Notes: generated by a model not told the origin, from the letters alone. Numbered from the stretch's first letter, positions 42,993 to 52,688 are shown. The stretch is 64,000 nucleotides of DNA from Synechococcus sp. BIOS-E4-1 (GCF_014279995.1 NZ_CP047935.1:407243-471242), one strand, 5' to 3'. Translations and numbers: made by a program.

Positions 42993-43620
42993 TCATGAGC
43001 AGGGTTTGATCCGCTCCCTGCGGATCCAGCCCCTTCTGGTTGTTTTGCGTCCAGAGAGCACTGACCTGGAGGCATCCTTTCCAGGCACCCGCCTGAGTCG
43101 TCAGCTCGATCAGCTGGTTGAGGCGGGTGTTCAACACGTCGAAATTGCCTGGATTGAGCATCCTCGTTGGCCCGATCTGGTGATGGCAGCGATGTCTCGT
43201 CATCCACGTGTGTCTCTAGGAGCGGCATCGATCACCCAGCAGTTGGCTTTGAAGCAGGTGGCTGAGCTGGGATTCAGCTACGCCATGTCGCCGCTATTGG
43301 ACAGGGGTTTACAGCAAAAGGCGAAGCAGCTCGATTTTCTGTTGGTGCCAGGCGTGATGACGCCCTCTGAGATCAGGCAAGCTTGCGATCTGGATTGCCG
43401 TTTGGTGAAGTTGTTCCCGGCCAGCGTGCTGGGTCGCGGTTTTTATCGACAGATCGCTGCGCCAATGGGCAATCTTCCCTTCATGATTGCTGCTGGAGGC
43501 TTGCGTGCCGGTGACCTCTACTCCTGGCTGGGAGCTGGATATGACGCCATCGCTCTTGGCCGGACGGTGTTCGAAAACGATGGTTTTGATCCTTGTCTTT
43601 CCGCCTGGATTGGCGCATGA
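42967..43620 (+). CDS. eda: KDPG/KHG aldolase family protein
   Basis: A 217-residue TIM-barrel aldolase (2-keto-3-deoxy-6-phosphogluconate aldolase). Recognisable are QPLLVVLRPES near the start, GVQHVEIAWIEHP, FLLVPGVMTPSEIRQACD, and LVKLFPASVLGRGFYRQI with the Schiff-base Lys in VKLFPA. An AAGGLRAGDLYSWLGAG phosphate site follows. The ATG at 42967 lies within ftsH; a later TTG at 43006 is possible. In cyanobacteria it serves the Entner-Doudoroff route. Confidence 0.87.
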   Translation: MSVLLNTSDHEQGLIRSLRIQPLLVVLRPESTDLEASFPGTRLSRQLDQLVEAGVQHVEIAWIEHPRWPDLVMAAMSRHPRVSLGAASITQQLALKQVAELGFSYAMSPLLDRGLQQKAKQLDFLLVPGVMTPSEIRQACDLDCRLVKLFPASVLGRGFYRQIAAPMGNLPFMIAAGGLRAGDLYSWLGAGYDAIALGRTVFENDGFDPCLSAWIGA

Positions 43621-43672
43621 GTGGTAGCGATGAGACCCATCTGCTACAGATAAGAGAGATGTTTTGGTGACG

Positions 43673-44329
43673 ATGTCTCAGCTATCCATCAAGTTGAGCG
43701 ACAAAGCTGATGCTTTGATCGCTCAGTTGCAAAAAGAAATTTTCAATCGACGACGCAAGAAGGTCACTGCCTCCGGCGTTGTGGAGACCCTGGTGGAAAG
43801 CGGGGCTCGATCGCAGTCCGACAAGCGTTTCTCAACCTCCTGGGTCAATCTGATTGAGGACATCGAAAAGGCCGCCAAGCTGGCCAATGCCCATGGCAGT
43901 AAGCCCTCTTCTCTCAGCGATGAAGAGTGGGTGATGGTGTTGAGCCATCGCAACCGTCAGTCCACAGGCAAGCCTGCTCGCCAGTCGGCTGCCAAAAAAA
44001 CCGCTGCCAAAAAGCCTGCGGCTAAAAAGCCCGTAGCCAAAAAGCGTATTGCCGCAAAGGCCGCCACGGCTAAGGCTCCTGCAGCGAAAGCCTCGGTTGC
44101 CAAGGCTTCCGTGAAGAAACCCGCTTCGCGTAAGCCGACCACGACCAGAGCCGCCAAAAAGACCACGACAACGTCGACAACCGTGAGCACTGCCAGCAAG
44201 CCACGCGCAGCTCGACGTGCCCGCAAGGCCACCAAGTCAGCTCCCGCTGGATCAGTGGCTGGACGCATGGCCAAGGCTGCAGCTCAGCTGGGCAGCAGCA
44301 GCGGCATCCCTTCTCCGGCTCGCAGCTGA
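43673..44329 (+). CDS. Histone H1-like Lys/Ala-rich protein
   Basis: A 218-residue protein. The first 100 residues are folded-looking: MSQLSIKLSDKADALIAQLQ, then KEIFNRRRKKVTASGVVETL, an RHH-like helix-rich section. The rest is a tail of AAKKPAAKKPVAKK repeats with Ser/Thr. This is typical of histone-like nucleoid proteins. Repetition of AAG/AAA-GCC codons may cause polymerase slippage. DNA binding is inferred from composition. Confidence 0.65.
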   Translation: MSQLSIKLSDKADALIAQLQKEIFNRRRKKVTASGVVETLVESGARSQSDKRFSTSWVNLIEDIEKAAKLANAHGSKPSSLSDEEWVMVLSHRNRQSTGKPARQSAAKKTAAKKPAAKKPVAKKRIAAKAATAKAPAAKASVAKASVKKPASRKPTTTRAAKKTTTTSTTVSTASKPRAARRARKATKSAPAGSVAGRMAKAAAQLGSSSGIPSPARS

Positions 44330-44357
44330 TCCACAAGCTGATCCACACAGTGCGGTC

Positions 44358-45446
44358 TCACCAGAGGCTGCACTGACCCTGCTGCCTGAGCAGGTGATCG
44401 GCCAGAACCAGATTCACCATTGCCTCCACCATCGGCACGGCCCTGGGCAGTACACACGGGTCATGCCGACCTTTGGCGGCGAGTGTGGTGGCCTGCCCGC
44501 GGTCGTTGATCGTTTGCTGCTCTTTGCGGATTGTGGCTGTTGGCTTGAATGCCACCCGGATCACAATCGGCTCACCGTTGCTGATGCCTCCTTGAATTCC
44601 GCCGGAATTGTTGGTGGCTGTCCGCAGTTGACCGTCTTCGCTTGGGAGAAAGTCATCATTGTGCTCGCTCCCTTTCAGCAGGGTGCCGGCAAAACCTGAG
44701 CCGATTTCGAACCCTTTGGTGGCAGGTAGTGACATCACCGCCTTGGCCAGATCCGCTTCCAGCTTGTCGAACACAGGCATTCCCAGACCCACGGGAGGTC
44801 TGCGTACAACGCACTCGATCAGGCCTCCACAGGAGTCACCGTCGCGGCCGATCGCCTCAATCCGTTCGATCATCCGCTCGGCCATTGCAGAATCCGGACA
44901 GCGCACGATGTTGGCTTCCACGGCTTCGCGGTTCACCGCATTGATATCCACCGTGGCTTCGAGGTCATGAATGCGTCGGACCCAGGCCACCACCTCGGTG
45001 CCATGGGCCTTGCTCAGCAACTGCCGGGCAATGGCACCGGCTGCCACGCGGCCGATTGTTTCGCGGGCCGATGCTCTGCCTCCGCCGCTGCGGGCCTGAA
45101 TGCCGTACTTCGCCTGATAGGTGGCATCGGCGTGGGAGGGACGAAAGGCAACCTCCATCTCTCGGTAATCCTGGGGCCGCTGATCTTTGTTGCGCACCAC
45201 CATGGCAATCGGAGTGCCCAGGGTGATGCCATCCATAACGCCGCTGAGAATCTCCACCTGATCGGCTTCCTTGCGCGGTGTGGTGATTCTGCTTTGGCCT
45301 GGTTTGCGCCGGTCCAGTTCGGCCTGAATCGCTGGCAAGTCGAGCTCCATTCGCGGCGGGCAACCCTCCAGGACCACGCCGACTCCGCCGCCATGGGATT
45401 CTCCGAAGCTGCTGATGCGGAACAGGGTGCCGAAACTGCTGCCCAA
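44358..45446 (-). CDS. aroC: Chorismate synthase
   Basis: A 362-residue FMN-dependent enzyme of the shikimate pathway. It starts [20 protein letters not shown] and carries [38 protein letters not shown], and [20 protein letters not shown], all family landmarks. It is convergent with the histone-like gene and is followed upstream (35 bp) by a cupin gene on the same strand. Confidence 0.96.
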   Translation of the reverse strand: MGSSFGTLFRISSFGESHGGGVGVVLEGCPPRMELDLPAIQAELDRRKPGQSRITTPRKEADQVEILSGVMDGITLGTPIAMVVRNKDQRPQDYREMEVAFRPSHADATYQAKYGIQARSGGGRASARETIGRVAAGAIARQLLSKAHGTEVVAWVRRIHDLEATVDINAVNREAVEANIVRCPDSAMAERMIERIEAIGRDGDSCGGLIECVVRRPPVGLGMPVFDKLEADLAKAVMSLPATKGFEIGSGFAGTLLKGSEHNDDFLPSEDGQLRTATNNSGGIQGGISNGEPIVIRVAFKPTATIRKEQQTINDRGQATTLAAKGRHDPCVLPRAVPMVEAMVNLVLADHLLRQQGQCSLW

Positions 45447-45480
45447 TGGAATGCCTTCTCTCGTTTGAGCGTAAGAGAGC

Positions 45481-46020
45481 TCAGATCAGCTCGCTCAGGG
45501 CCCCTGAAGGATGTTCAGACGCTGGCCGGTCTCGAAGCATCTCGAAGTCCGCGAAGTCGAAACCGGGTCCGACACAGCAGCTCACCAAGGAGTACTGCCC
45601 TTCTGAGCGTGCTGCCATCCAGTGGCCTGCGGGCACCACGTGAACAGGATTGTGCATGGATAGCACGTGCTGCACGGCCTGGCCTCCCTGCGGTTCAAGC
45701 GTCCAGAGACTCAGTGGTGTTCCCTGCAGATGGGTCCAGACCTCATCGGCCTGATGAACCGCATGCCAGCGGCTTCTGGACCCTGCATCGAGCAGATAGA
45801 GGATGCTGGTGATTGCGGCCCGCTGCTGACCATCGGCACGGGTGACCCGTGATGGGCTCCGATACAGCTCACGGAACCAACCACCCTCTGGATGTTGCTC
45901 GAGGCTCCATTCCAGAATCAGTTGATTCACCACCTCCATCGGCGAGCGATTCGTTGATGGGGACTCCTCAGGCATTGGCTCCATCAGTTCAGGGGTTTGC
46001 TGAAACGCATCAAGCCCCAA
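45481..46020 (-). CDS. Cupin superfamily (DUF985-type) protein
   Basis: A 179-residue protein with a double-stranded beta-helix core: [18 protein letters not shown] at the start of the core, [19 protein letters not shown] (His/Glu positions typical of DUF985), and [20 protein letters not shown] at the end. The N-terminal 30 residues (Pro/Glu-rich) are probably not folded. It overlaps the start-distal part of the methyltransferase gene by 37 bp in the same direction. Confidence 0.82.
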   Translation of the reverse strand: MGLDAFQQTPELMEPMPEESPSTNRSPMEVVNQLILEWSLEQHPEGGWFRELYRSPSRVTRADGQQRAAITSILYLLDAGSRSRWHAVHQADEVWTHLQGTPLSLWTLEPQGGQAVQHVLSMHNPVHVVPAGHWMAARSEGQYSLVSCCVGPGFDFADFEMLRDRPASEHPSGALSELI

Positions 46021-46841
46021 CTGAGCTTTCCTGACTGTCCACCATCAACCCAATGGCCAAGACCCGTGTCCATCCGCTCCAGATAACCGGGTGTGATGCT
46101 GCATTCAAGATCCTTTCGCCGCCGTCGCAATTCCAATCGCACTCTGCTGTAGTGCTCGATCAGCATAAGTGTGCGGTCATGCCATGCAGTCCTTGTGAGT
46201 CCCGCTTCGATTGCCCAGTGTTGATAACGCTCCGGTGATCCGAGATCAGCAAGGTGAATGCGATCGAGAATCGCCGTGAGTGAATCAGCGTTGACCCCAT
46301 CCGCTGCCATGGGGTCGGTCATCACCATGACGCCGCCGGGTTTCAGCAAACGAGCTGCTTCCCGCATCACTCTTGGGCGGTCACCGGAGTGGAGAATCGC
46401 GTCCTGGCTCCAGATCACATCGGCGCAGCCATCGGGTAGAGGCACCGCTTCGAAGGATGCATCGTGGACAGTGATCCGCTCAGAGAGGCCGGCCTCTTGA
46501 TTGAGCAGCCGATGTCGGTTGTTCTCAACCGCGGAGATGTTGATGGCATCCACCCGGACCCCAGGGCTGTCGCAGAGTCGTCGGGCTGCACCTCCGTAGC
46601 CGGACCCGAAGTCCACAACCTGCAGTGTGGTCGCTGTGTCTGAGGCTGGAGGCTGCCCCATCAGTGCAATCAGCGCGTCGACAGTTCGACGGCTTGCGGT
46701 TGCGATCGGTTCCTCGGGGCTCTCGTACAGGCCGATGTGAATGTCCTCACCGCCCCAGATGCCTGCGTAAAACCGATCGGCATCATCACTGTCGTAGTAA
46801 TTGGCTGCGGTGCTGGCTGCGGCGGAATAAGCGCTCGTCAT
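45984..46841 (-). CDS. Dimethylglycine-type N-methyltransferase (betaine synthesis, second enzyme)
   Basis: A 285-residue SAM methyltransferase with motif I VVDFGSGYGGAARRLCDSPG, motif post-I VDAINIS, and CADVIWSQDAILHSGDRPRV, all of the sarcosine/dimethylglycine N-methyltransferase family. It follows the glycine/sarcosine enzyme gene by 3 bp and precedes a betaine-type ABC transporter. This set makes glycine betaine from glycine in marine Synechococcus, as known from the literature on these strains. The exact methylation step (sarcosine to dimethylglycine, dimethylglycine to betaine) is inferred. Confidence 0.88.
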   Translation of the reverse strand: MTSAYSAAASTAANYYDSDDADRFYAGIWGGEDIHIGLYESPEEPIATASRRTVDALIALMGQPPASDTATTLQVVDFGSGYGGAARRLCDSPGVRVDAINISAVENNRHRLLNQEAGLSERITVHDASFEAVPLPDGCADVIWSQDAILHSGDRPRVMREAARLLKPGGVMVMTDPMAADGVNADSLTAILDRIHLADLGSPERYQHWAIEAGLTRTAWHDRTLMLIEHYSRVRLELRRRRKDLECSITPGYLERMDTGLGHWVDGGQSGKLSWGLMRFSKPLN

Positions 46842-46844
46842 CGC

Positions 46845-47687
46845 TCAGATCGCTGTGATGTCGGTGTCGAACAGATATTCCTTCTCAGCCACATGCACGT
46901 AGAAGTCGGGATCATCGTGGCCGCGTTGATAGTCGCCGTAGCTGGTGATCCTCTGGAAGCCCACCTCGCGCATCAGACGCCGCACGTAGCCGTGGCGCAG
47001 CGGGAACATGTTCAGGTGATAGGTGCTGCCATCGCTGAAGGCGTAACGGAAACGGGCCAGTCCATCGTCGACGTGTTCCGGTCCCACTTCGACGTCCTTG
47101 CCGCAGTAGACATTGCTCTTGCCGCTTGTGGAGGTTCCCTCCAGCAGACGGTCATAGTTGCGGTGGTCCAAAATCAGTATGCCGTTGTGCTTCAGCACCG
47201 CGTAGTACTCGGCCAAAGCCTTGCGACGATCCCGCTCGCGGAACAGATGGGTGAATGAATTGCCCAGGCAAATCACGGCGTCGTACTCGCCGTGGATGTC
47301 GCGGTTCAGGAAGCGCCAGTCGGCATGAACCGTGCGCATCAGCAGGTCGCGTTCCCTGGCGTTTTTGAAGGCACGGGCAAGCATGTTGGGACTGCCATCC
47401 ACGCTGACGACATCGAAGCCTTCGCGCAGAAGTCGGACGGAATGGAAGCCCGTGCCTGTGGCCACATCCAGCACCGATCGGGCACCGTGCTCGTGCAGTA
47501 AGCGCACAAAGAAGTTGCCCTCAGCTTCTTCCCTGGCATCCCAATCAATCAGGCGATCCCAGCGGTCTGCGAACTGCTCGATGTATTCCTGCTGATAATG
47601 ATCTGTTTCCCTGACGCGTTCGGGTCGCTGCCCGAAGCGTTGCGAATCATCGGATTCCGCTGACGGTTGGCTTCTGAGTGTGGTCAT
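46845..47687 (-). CDS. Glycine/sarcosine N-methyltransferase (betaine synthesis, first enzyme)
   Basis: A 280-residue methyltransferase of the GNMT class. It has EEAEGNFFVRLLHEHGARSV then LDVATGTGFHSVRLLREGF (motif I), YDAVICLGNSFTHLFRERDR and LILDHRNYDRLLEG. The last of these is a signature of glycine/sarcosine methyltransferases such as GSMT. It is the first gene of the two-gene methyltransferase pair. The start codon is at 47685-47687, divergent from the transporter operon with 240 bp between starts, which is a natural place for osmotic control. Confidence 0.9.
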   Translation of the reverse strand: MTTLRSQPSAESDDSQRFGQRPERVRETDHYQQEYIEQFADRWDRLIDWDAREEAEGNFFVRLLHEHGARSVLDVATGTGFHSVRLLREGFDVVSVDGSPNMLARAFKNARERDLLMRTVHADWRFLNRDIHGEYDAVICLGNSFTHLFRERDRRKALAEYYAVLKHNGILILDHRNYDRLLEGTSTSGKSNVYCGKDVEVGPEHVDDGLARFRYAFSDGSTYHLNMFPLRHGYVRRLMREVGFQRITSYGDYQRGHDDPDFYVHVAEKEYLFDTDITAI

Positions 47688-47927
47688 GCCGGTCGAATCC
47701 TCTATGCGCGGGGGGTGCGAAGGACAGCAGCGGCGCTGTCTGACAGCTCGTCACCGACCCTCTGAGCTGTATCGACATTGCGAAACGGGCTCAATCGGCA
47801 ACCTAATCACGGCGTTTGGAGCTGTCAGCTACGCGGACGCAGGCTTGGGCAAACGGATCGTGCCTGATCGCTGATCAGCGGTCAGGCCACTGCTATAAGC
47901 AGCTCAGACTTGGGCGGAGGCTCTGAA

Positions 47928-49061
47928 GTGCAATCAGAGATCTCCATCGAGTCGGTCTGGAAGCTTTTTGGCGGATCCTCCTCTGAGTTGATCGAGCAGC
48001 TGCGCTCGGGCGTGGATCCTGAGCTTCTTTATGCCAGTCGTGGCGTGCGGGCTGCTGTCCAGAATGTCTCAATGGAGATTCTCGCCGGCGAGATCTTTGT
48101 GGTGATGGGGCTTTCCGGTTCAGGCAAATCCACTCTGCTGAGAATGTTGAATGGACTGATCTCTCCCTGCGCAGGGGAGGTGATTGTCCAGGGTTGTTCG
48201 CTCAACGCGATGACTGGACAGCAGCTGGCGGAGCTGCGCCGTCATCAGATGGCGATGGTTTTTCAGTCGTTTGCGCTCTTCCCTCATCGCAGCGTGCTTG
48301 AAAATGCAGCTTTTGGCCTTGAGGTTGCGGGCATGCCACGCAAGGCGAGGATCGATCGTGCCATGCAGGCTCTTGAGCGTGTAGGGCTGGCTGCAGAGGC
48401 CCGCAAGCACCCGCGTGAGCTGTCCGGTGGGATGCAGCAGAGAGTTGGTCTGGCCAGAGCCCTGGCCCTTGACCCGCCGATTCTGCTGATGGATGAGGCC
48501 TTCTCTGCACTGGACCCCTTGATCCGCAAGGACATGCAGGATCTGTTGCTGGAGCTGCAGGCGGAGCAGCGTCGCACGGTGGTGTTCATTTCCCATGATC
48601 TTGATGAGGCGATCAGGATCGGTGACCGGATCGCCTTGATGCAGGACGGGCGGCTTCTGCAGTGCGACACCGCACAGCGGTTGTTGCATCACCCCGCCAA
48701 TGATGAGGTCAAACGCTTTTTCCGCGACGTCGATGTGGCGTCCGTTCTGACAGTGGAGGCGATTGCGCAGCCTCCCCTCCATCAGCAGGTGTGTGATCTG
48801 GACGAACTCCTGCCTGATCAAGGGGACGTCACGGTGTACGTGACGGATCGTCTGCAGCATTTGCGTGGTGTTTTGCGAGCAGGTCGCGGCTGGTTCGACG
48901 TGGCTGCCATCAGGACGTTGTCAGCCGGAACATCCGTGAAGGAAGCCATTGATGTGGTGGCGAACAGTTCTGAGCCGGTGCCAGTGCTGGATCACGAGAA
49001 GCGCCTGCTGGGCGTGATCAGCCCGCGTCAATTGCTGCTCGCAATGGAGGGAGGCGCCTGA
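47928..49061 (+). CDS. proV: ABC transporter ATP-binding protein, glycine betaine/proline type
   Basis: A 377-residue ATPase with N-terminal NBD and C-terminal CBS-like domains. Walker A is VVMGLSGSGKSTLLRMLNGL, the signature is LSGGMQQRVGLARALALDPP, and Walker B is LLMDEAFSALDPLIRKDM. Length and the C-terminal part (VPVLDHEKRLLGVISPRQLL) match ProV/OpuAA. I take GTG 47928 as start; an upstream TTG at 47910 is weaker. The TGA overlaps the ATG of proW. Confidence 0.92.
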   Translation: MQSEISIESVWKLFGGSSSELIEQLRSGVDPELLYASRGVRAAVQNVSMEILAGEIFVVMGLSGSGKSTLLRMLNGLISPCAGEVIVQGCSLNAMTGQQLAELRRHQMAMVFQSFALFPHRSVLENAAFGLEVAGMPRKARIDRAMQALERVGLAAEARKHPRELSGGMQQRVGLARALALDPPILLMDEAFSALDPLIRKDMQDLLLELQAEQRRTVVFISHDLDEAIRIGDRIALMQDGRLLQCDTAQRLLHHPANDEVKRFFRDVDVASVLTVEAIAQPPLHQQVCDLDELLPDQGDVTVYVTDRLQHLRGVLRAGRGWFDVAAIRTLSAGTSVKEAIDVVANSSEPVPVLDHEKRLLGVISPRQLLLAMEGGA

Positions 49062-49957
49062 TGCTGATCCTTGCCGCTGCCTCTCAAGCCGGTTGGCTCG
49101 GTCAGGCGATCGATCTCTGTGTTGCGTGGTTGTTGGCCAATGCCCAGGGATTGTTTGATGTGATCAAGGCGTCGGTCCTGGCCCTGGTCTCGGTCACCGC
49201 TTGGTTGCTGGAGTGGCCGCCGGCCTGGTTGTTCGCTCTGATCACCGCGGCGCTCGGGCTCTGGCGAGTCAATGGGGGTTTCGCTCTGTTTGTTTTGCTC
49301 GGTTTCAACCTTGTGCTTTCGATGGCGCTGTGGAGCGAGATGATCGCCACTCTCTCGCTGGTGCTGACTGCGTCAGGCCTTGCTCTGCTGATCGGCCTTC
49401 CTCTTGGCATTCTTTCGGCACGTTCACGACTGGTGTGGAGGCTGGTGCGCCCTTGCCTGGATCTGATGCAGACCATGCCGGCTTTTGTTTATCTGATTCC
49501 AGCTGTGATGTTGTTCAGCACGGGCGCTGTTCCTTCGATCCTGGCCACGCTGATTTTTGCCATGCCACCGGTGGTCCGGCTCACGCACCTGGGAATCGTT
49601 CAGGTTCCGGATGACCTCATCGAAGCCGGTCGCTCCTTTGGTTGTACTGATCGACAGTTGCTCTGGAAGGTGCAGATGCCCAATGCCGTTCCCACCGTGA
49701 TGACCGGGGTCAACCAGACGATCATGCTGTCACTTTCCATGGTCGTGATCGCTTCGATGATCGGTGGTGGCGGTCTCGGTGATGTCGTGTTGCGTGGAAT
49801 TCAGCAGCTTGATGTGGGGATGGGCTTTGAAGGAGGGATCGCCGTGGTGATTTTGGCGGTGATCCTCGACCGACTCAGTCAGAGCTTTGCCGGTCGTCGT
49901 GGATCATCACTGCAAGAGCGTTTGCGCGCCTGGATGTCTGTGTGGAGGGCTTCATGA
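49061..49957 (+). CDS. proW: ABC transporter permease, glycine betaine/proline type
   Basis: A 298-residue protein with several membrane helices and the binding-protein-dependent transport motif EAGRSFGCTDRQLLWKVQMP. It also has TVMTGVNQTIMLSLSMVVIA and GMGFEGGIAVVILAVILDRL, as in ProW/OpuAB. It overlaps proV by one base (TGATG) and proX by 4 bp (ATGA), so the three are translated as one unit. Confidence 0.92.
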   Translation: MLILAAASQAGWLGQAIDLCVAWLLANAQGLFDVIKASVLALVSVTAWLLEWPPAWLFALITAALGLWRVNGGFALFVLLGFNLVLSMALWSEMIATLSLVLTASGLALLIGLPLGILSARSRLVWRLVRPCLDLMQTMPAFVYLIPAVMLFSTGAVPSILATLIFAMPPVVRLTHLGIVQVPDDLIEAGRSFGCTDRQLLWKVQMPNAVPTVMTGVNQTIMLSLSMVVIASMIGGGGLGDVVLRGIQQLDVGMGFEGGIAVVILAVILDRLSQSFAGRRGSSLQERLRAWMSVWRAS

Positions 49958-50934
49958 GCGCTCGACAGATCCGACGACGAGCTTTTCTGCTCGGGGGCCT
50001 TGGGGTCGCGGGGATCTCCGCGGCAAGCCTGGTCAAGCTCAGTGCTCCTTCCACCTCGCTGAGTTCTTCAGCCTCCTCCGGGCAGGAAGGTTTGGAGGCC
50101 CCTCGCAGTTCACTGCCCGGCTCTGCATCCGCACGACCCACACTGCGCCTTGGTTGGTCACCCTGGGCTGATGCTGAGGTGGTGAGCCTCATTGCTCAGG
50201 CTGTGATCCAGCAGGCTTACAACGTGAGGGTCGAGCGTGTTCTCGCCGATATCGGCATTCAGTACGCCTCCCTTGCCCGTGGTGATCTGGACCTGATGCT
50301 GATGGCATGGTTGCCGTTGACGCATCGTGACTATTACCGGCGGGTACGCGATCGGGTCGTCGACTTTGGCTCGATGTACTCAGGCCGTCTGGGCTGGGTG
50401 GTTCCGGACTATGTGCCTGCTTCGGATCTCTCCTCCATCGCTGATTTACGCGATCCTTCTCTGGCGGCCCGCTTCGACAACCGCGTGCAGGGGATTGACC
50501 CCGGTTCGGGTCTGAATCAGGCCTCGGTCGAAGCACTCAAGAGTTATCGCCTCAATGATCTGGAGCTGGTGGCGTCCAGCAGTGCTGCAATGACGGCGGT
50601 GCTTGATCAGGCGATCCGTCAGCAACGTTGGGTGGTGGTCACCAGCTGGACTCCCCACTGGATGTTCGCTCGCTACAAGTTGCGTTTTCTGCAGGATCCG
50701 CAACGGGTGTTCGGTGGTATCGAGTGGATTCATGCGCTTGGTCGTCCTGAGCTGGATCTGGAGATGCCAGATGTGGCCGGTTTCCTCACGCGTTTCTACT
50801 TGCCTGATCAGGAGATGTCGGATCTGTTGCTGCAGGCCAATGAGCAGTCGGCCGAGGCCGCTGTTGACGACTACATCGCATCGCATCCGGCGCGCGTTCG
50901 CTACTGGAGCACCGGCGAGATTGCCTCAGGCTGA
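49954..50934 (+). CDS. proX: Glycine betaine/proline-type periplasmic binding protein
   Basis: A 326-residue protein with a Tat-type signal (RQIRRRAFLLGGLGVAGISA) and the OpuAC fold. It carries LRLGWSPWADAEVVSLIAQA, DLDLMLMAWLPLTHRDYYRR, DPGSGLN and VVVTSWTPHWMFARYKLRF, whose aromatic residues form the Trp cage for quaternary ammonium ligands. The twin arginines suggest Tat export. It ends overlapping the convergent permease gene by 9 bp. Confidence 0.9.
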   Translation: MSARQIRRRAFLLGGLGVAGISAASLVKLSAPSTSLSSSASSGQEGLEAPRSSLPGSASARPTLRLGWSPWADAEVVSLIAQAVIQQAYNVRVERVLADIGIQYASLARGDLDLMLMAWLPLTHRDYYRRVRDRVVDFGSMYSGRLGWVVPDYVPASDLSSIADLRDPSLAARFDNRVQGIDPGSGLNQASVEALKSYRLNDLELVASSSAAMTAVLDQAIRQQRWVVVTSWTPHWMFARYKLRFLQDPQRVFGGIEWIHALGRPELDLEMPDVAGFLTRFYLPDQEMSDLLLQANEQSAEAAVDDYIASHPARVRYWSTGEIASG

Positions 50935-52509
50935 TGACTCTCGGGAATCAAAGGTATCGGCGCAATGGCTGCTGCAGAACCATGCATGCACCTGACCTCT
51001 TTGTCGATGTGGCGTGGAGGGCTTGATGTGGACCTGCATTCCGCAGATCGGATCCGTTGATTCCTTCACGTAGGTCGCGGGTTCTGCGTCGAAATGCTGC
51101 GCGCAGCGTGAGCTGCAGAACAGAATCGTCTCCTTGGCGTGTTCACGCCGGCTGCCTGGCTTCGCGGGATTGACGCTCATCCCGCAGACGGGATCTTTGT
51201 CTTGCTTCCCGAGGTCTGTGGAGTTGTCATGACTCACCTCAGGGGTGGTTGCGGGTTCTGGCTCGGTCTGCTGATCGAAGTGCTCAGCGCAGTGATCCGA
51301 GCAGAACCAGAATTGATGGCCATTCCGCTTCCGCGTGGCCGGTGCGTTGGCTTTTTCCACCTGCATTCCGCAGATCGGATCGAGGGCATATCCGGCACCG
51401 CCTCCGAAGCGTTCTTTGTTGCGAGCCAGCCACCAAGACATCACAAGAATGCTGAGGGCGACCAGATTGAGCCATGTGGTGCTGTTCCAGCCGATCGACA
51501 GGCTCTGCCCAGCATTGATTCGAAGGTCAGGAATCAGTCCTGAGATTCGGAACAGTCCCTCAACGGACAGGCCGCTGATGGACATCAACAGCCAGAGGCC
51601 GAGCAGCATGCGCAGAGCCAGGCGCGGTCCGTAGTACTTCCTGTAGATCAACAGCAGCGGCAATGTGATCAGGTCAGCGAAGATGAACGCGATCACGCCA
51701 CCGAAGGACACGCCCCCAGTCCATAAAGCCGCTGCCATAGCAACGTTGCCGACGGAGCAGACGAAGCTGATGATGGCGATCAGGGGGCCAATCAATGCGT
51801 TCTGGATCGATGTCCAGATCCCCTGGTTCTGCATGAATACAATCCGCCAGAGCGCGTCCGGCACCAGGGTGCTGAGCATGCCGGCCACCACAAAGCCGAT
51901 CAGCAGCTCTTTGCGCAGCATCGTTAGATCGGCCAGCGCATAACTGGCGGCGTTGGCCCAGGTCGCTGGTGAGCGCAGCCTGCTTCCAAGACGCTCCGGT
52001 GTGGACGACCCGGCGTCCGCGGCATTGGCGATGGCACTTTCCCGCAGCCTCTCCTGGGCAGGTCGAGTGAGGCGAACAGGGAATAGATGGGGTCCCCACC
52101 ACGCCAGCAGAATGATCATCAGTGGACCGCCGATGAACTCAGCTGCGGCAAACTGCCAGCCCAGCAGCACGATCAGGACCAGCCCGAGCTCAAGCACGAG
52201 ATTGGTGGAGGCCACCATGAACACCTGGGCCGTGATGAAGTCGGCACCTCTGGCGAAGAGATTTTTGCTCATGGCCGAAGCGGCGTAGGAGCATGACGAC
52301 GACACCATGCCCAGCCCGGAGGCGCGCAGAATCGCTCCCGGCTTGTGTGATCCCATCACGCGTTCCATGGCGTTGCGGCTTGCACAGGCCTGCACCAAGC
52401 CCGAGAGGCAGAAGCCGAGCACCAGAGGCCACAGCGTTGCCCAGAACATCAGCCATCCGCTCCAGAGCGATTGACCGATCAGCAGCGGTGCCACCTGGTT
52501 GATGTCCAT
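50926..52509 (-). CDS. Permease (UPF0718/ArsP-like) fused to three YHS domains
   Basis: The membrane part (about residues 1-365 from ATG 52509) has eight or more helices and the conserved SSSCSYAASAMSKNLFARGA and GNVAMAAALWTGGVSFGG motifs of the permease family. The tail holds three YHS domains starting near residues 377, 439 and 486, each with a DPxCGM motif and an FCSxxCAxxF motif. YHS domains bind metals (copper, and others) by Cys/His. A heavy-metal efflux role is inferred. Three copies in one protein look unusual to me. The upstream extension to 52623 lacks membrane character, so ATG 52509 is chosen. Confidence 0.85.
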   Translation of the reverse strand: MDINQVAPLLIGQSLWSGWLMFWATLWPLVLGFCLSGLVQACASRNAMERVMGSHKPGAILRASGLGMVSSSCSYAASAMSKNLFARGADFITAQVFMVASTNLVLELGLVLIVLLGWQFAAAEFIGGPLMIILLAWWGPHLFPVRLTRPAQERLRESAIANAADAGSSTPERLGSRLRSPATWANAASYALADLTMLRKELLIGFVVAGMLSTLVPDALWRIVFMQNQGIWTSIQNALIGPLIAIISFVCSVGNVAMAAALWTGGVSFGGVIAFIFADLITLPLLLIYRKYYGPRLALRMLLGLWLLMSISGLSVEGLFRISGLIPDLRINAGQSLSIGWNSTTWLNLVALSILVMSWWLARNKERFGGGAGYALDPICGMQVEKANAPATRKRNGHQFWFCSDHCAEHFDQQTEPEPATTPEVSHDNSTDLGKQDKDPVCGMSVNPAKPGSRREHAKETILFCSSRCAQHFDAEPATYVKESTDPICGMQVHIKPSTPHRQRGQVHAWFCSSHCADTFDSRESSA

Positions 52510-52623
52510 GAATGGCTCAATGGGTCTGATCTCTTGATAGGCACGTTTTGGATCTCGCCCCAGAGCACCCGTTGCATTGATGGGGCGATTCGGCTTTGAG
52601 TTGTCTGGACAGCAAGCCAACAA

Positions 52624-52649
52624 AAAGCCCCCTCGTGAGAGGGGGCTTT
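52624..52649 (-). terminator. Rho-independent terminator of psbA
   Basis: In the minus direction AAAGCCCCCTC, loop TCAC, GAGGGGGCTTT is followed by two further Ts and a G. The 11-bp perfect stem lies about 40 bp after the psbA stop. Confidence 0.9.
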
Positions 52650-52651
52650 CC

Positions 52652-52671
52652 GATTCAGCTAAAGCTGAATC
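52652..52671. promoter_or_regulatory. Inverted repeat between psbA stop and terminator
   Basis: GATTCAGC, four bases TAAA, then GCTGAATC: a perfect 8-bp stem inside the psbA 3' untranslated region. It may stabilise the mRNA 3' end or reflect a remnant of a second terminator. Confidence 0.45.
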
Positions 52672-52688
52672 TCTTGGAGACTTCAGCC

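Noticed and set aside
47688-47927. Plus-strand open frame at 47680-47874 between betaine genes
   Set aside because: It starts within the methyltransferase gene and has no coding character; the region is more likely a divergent promoter.
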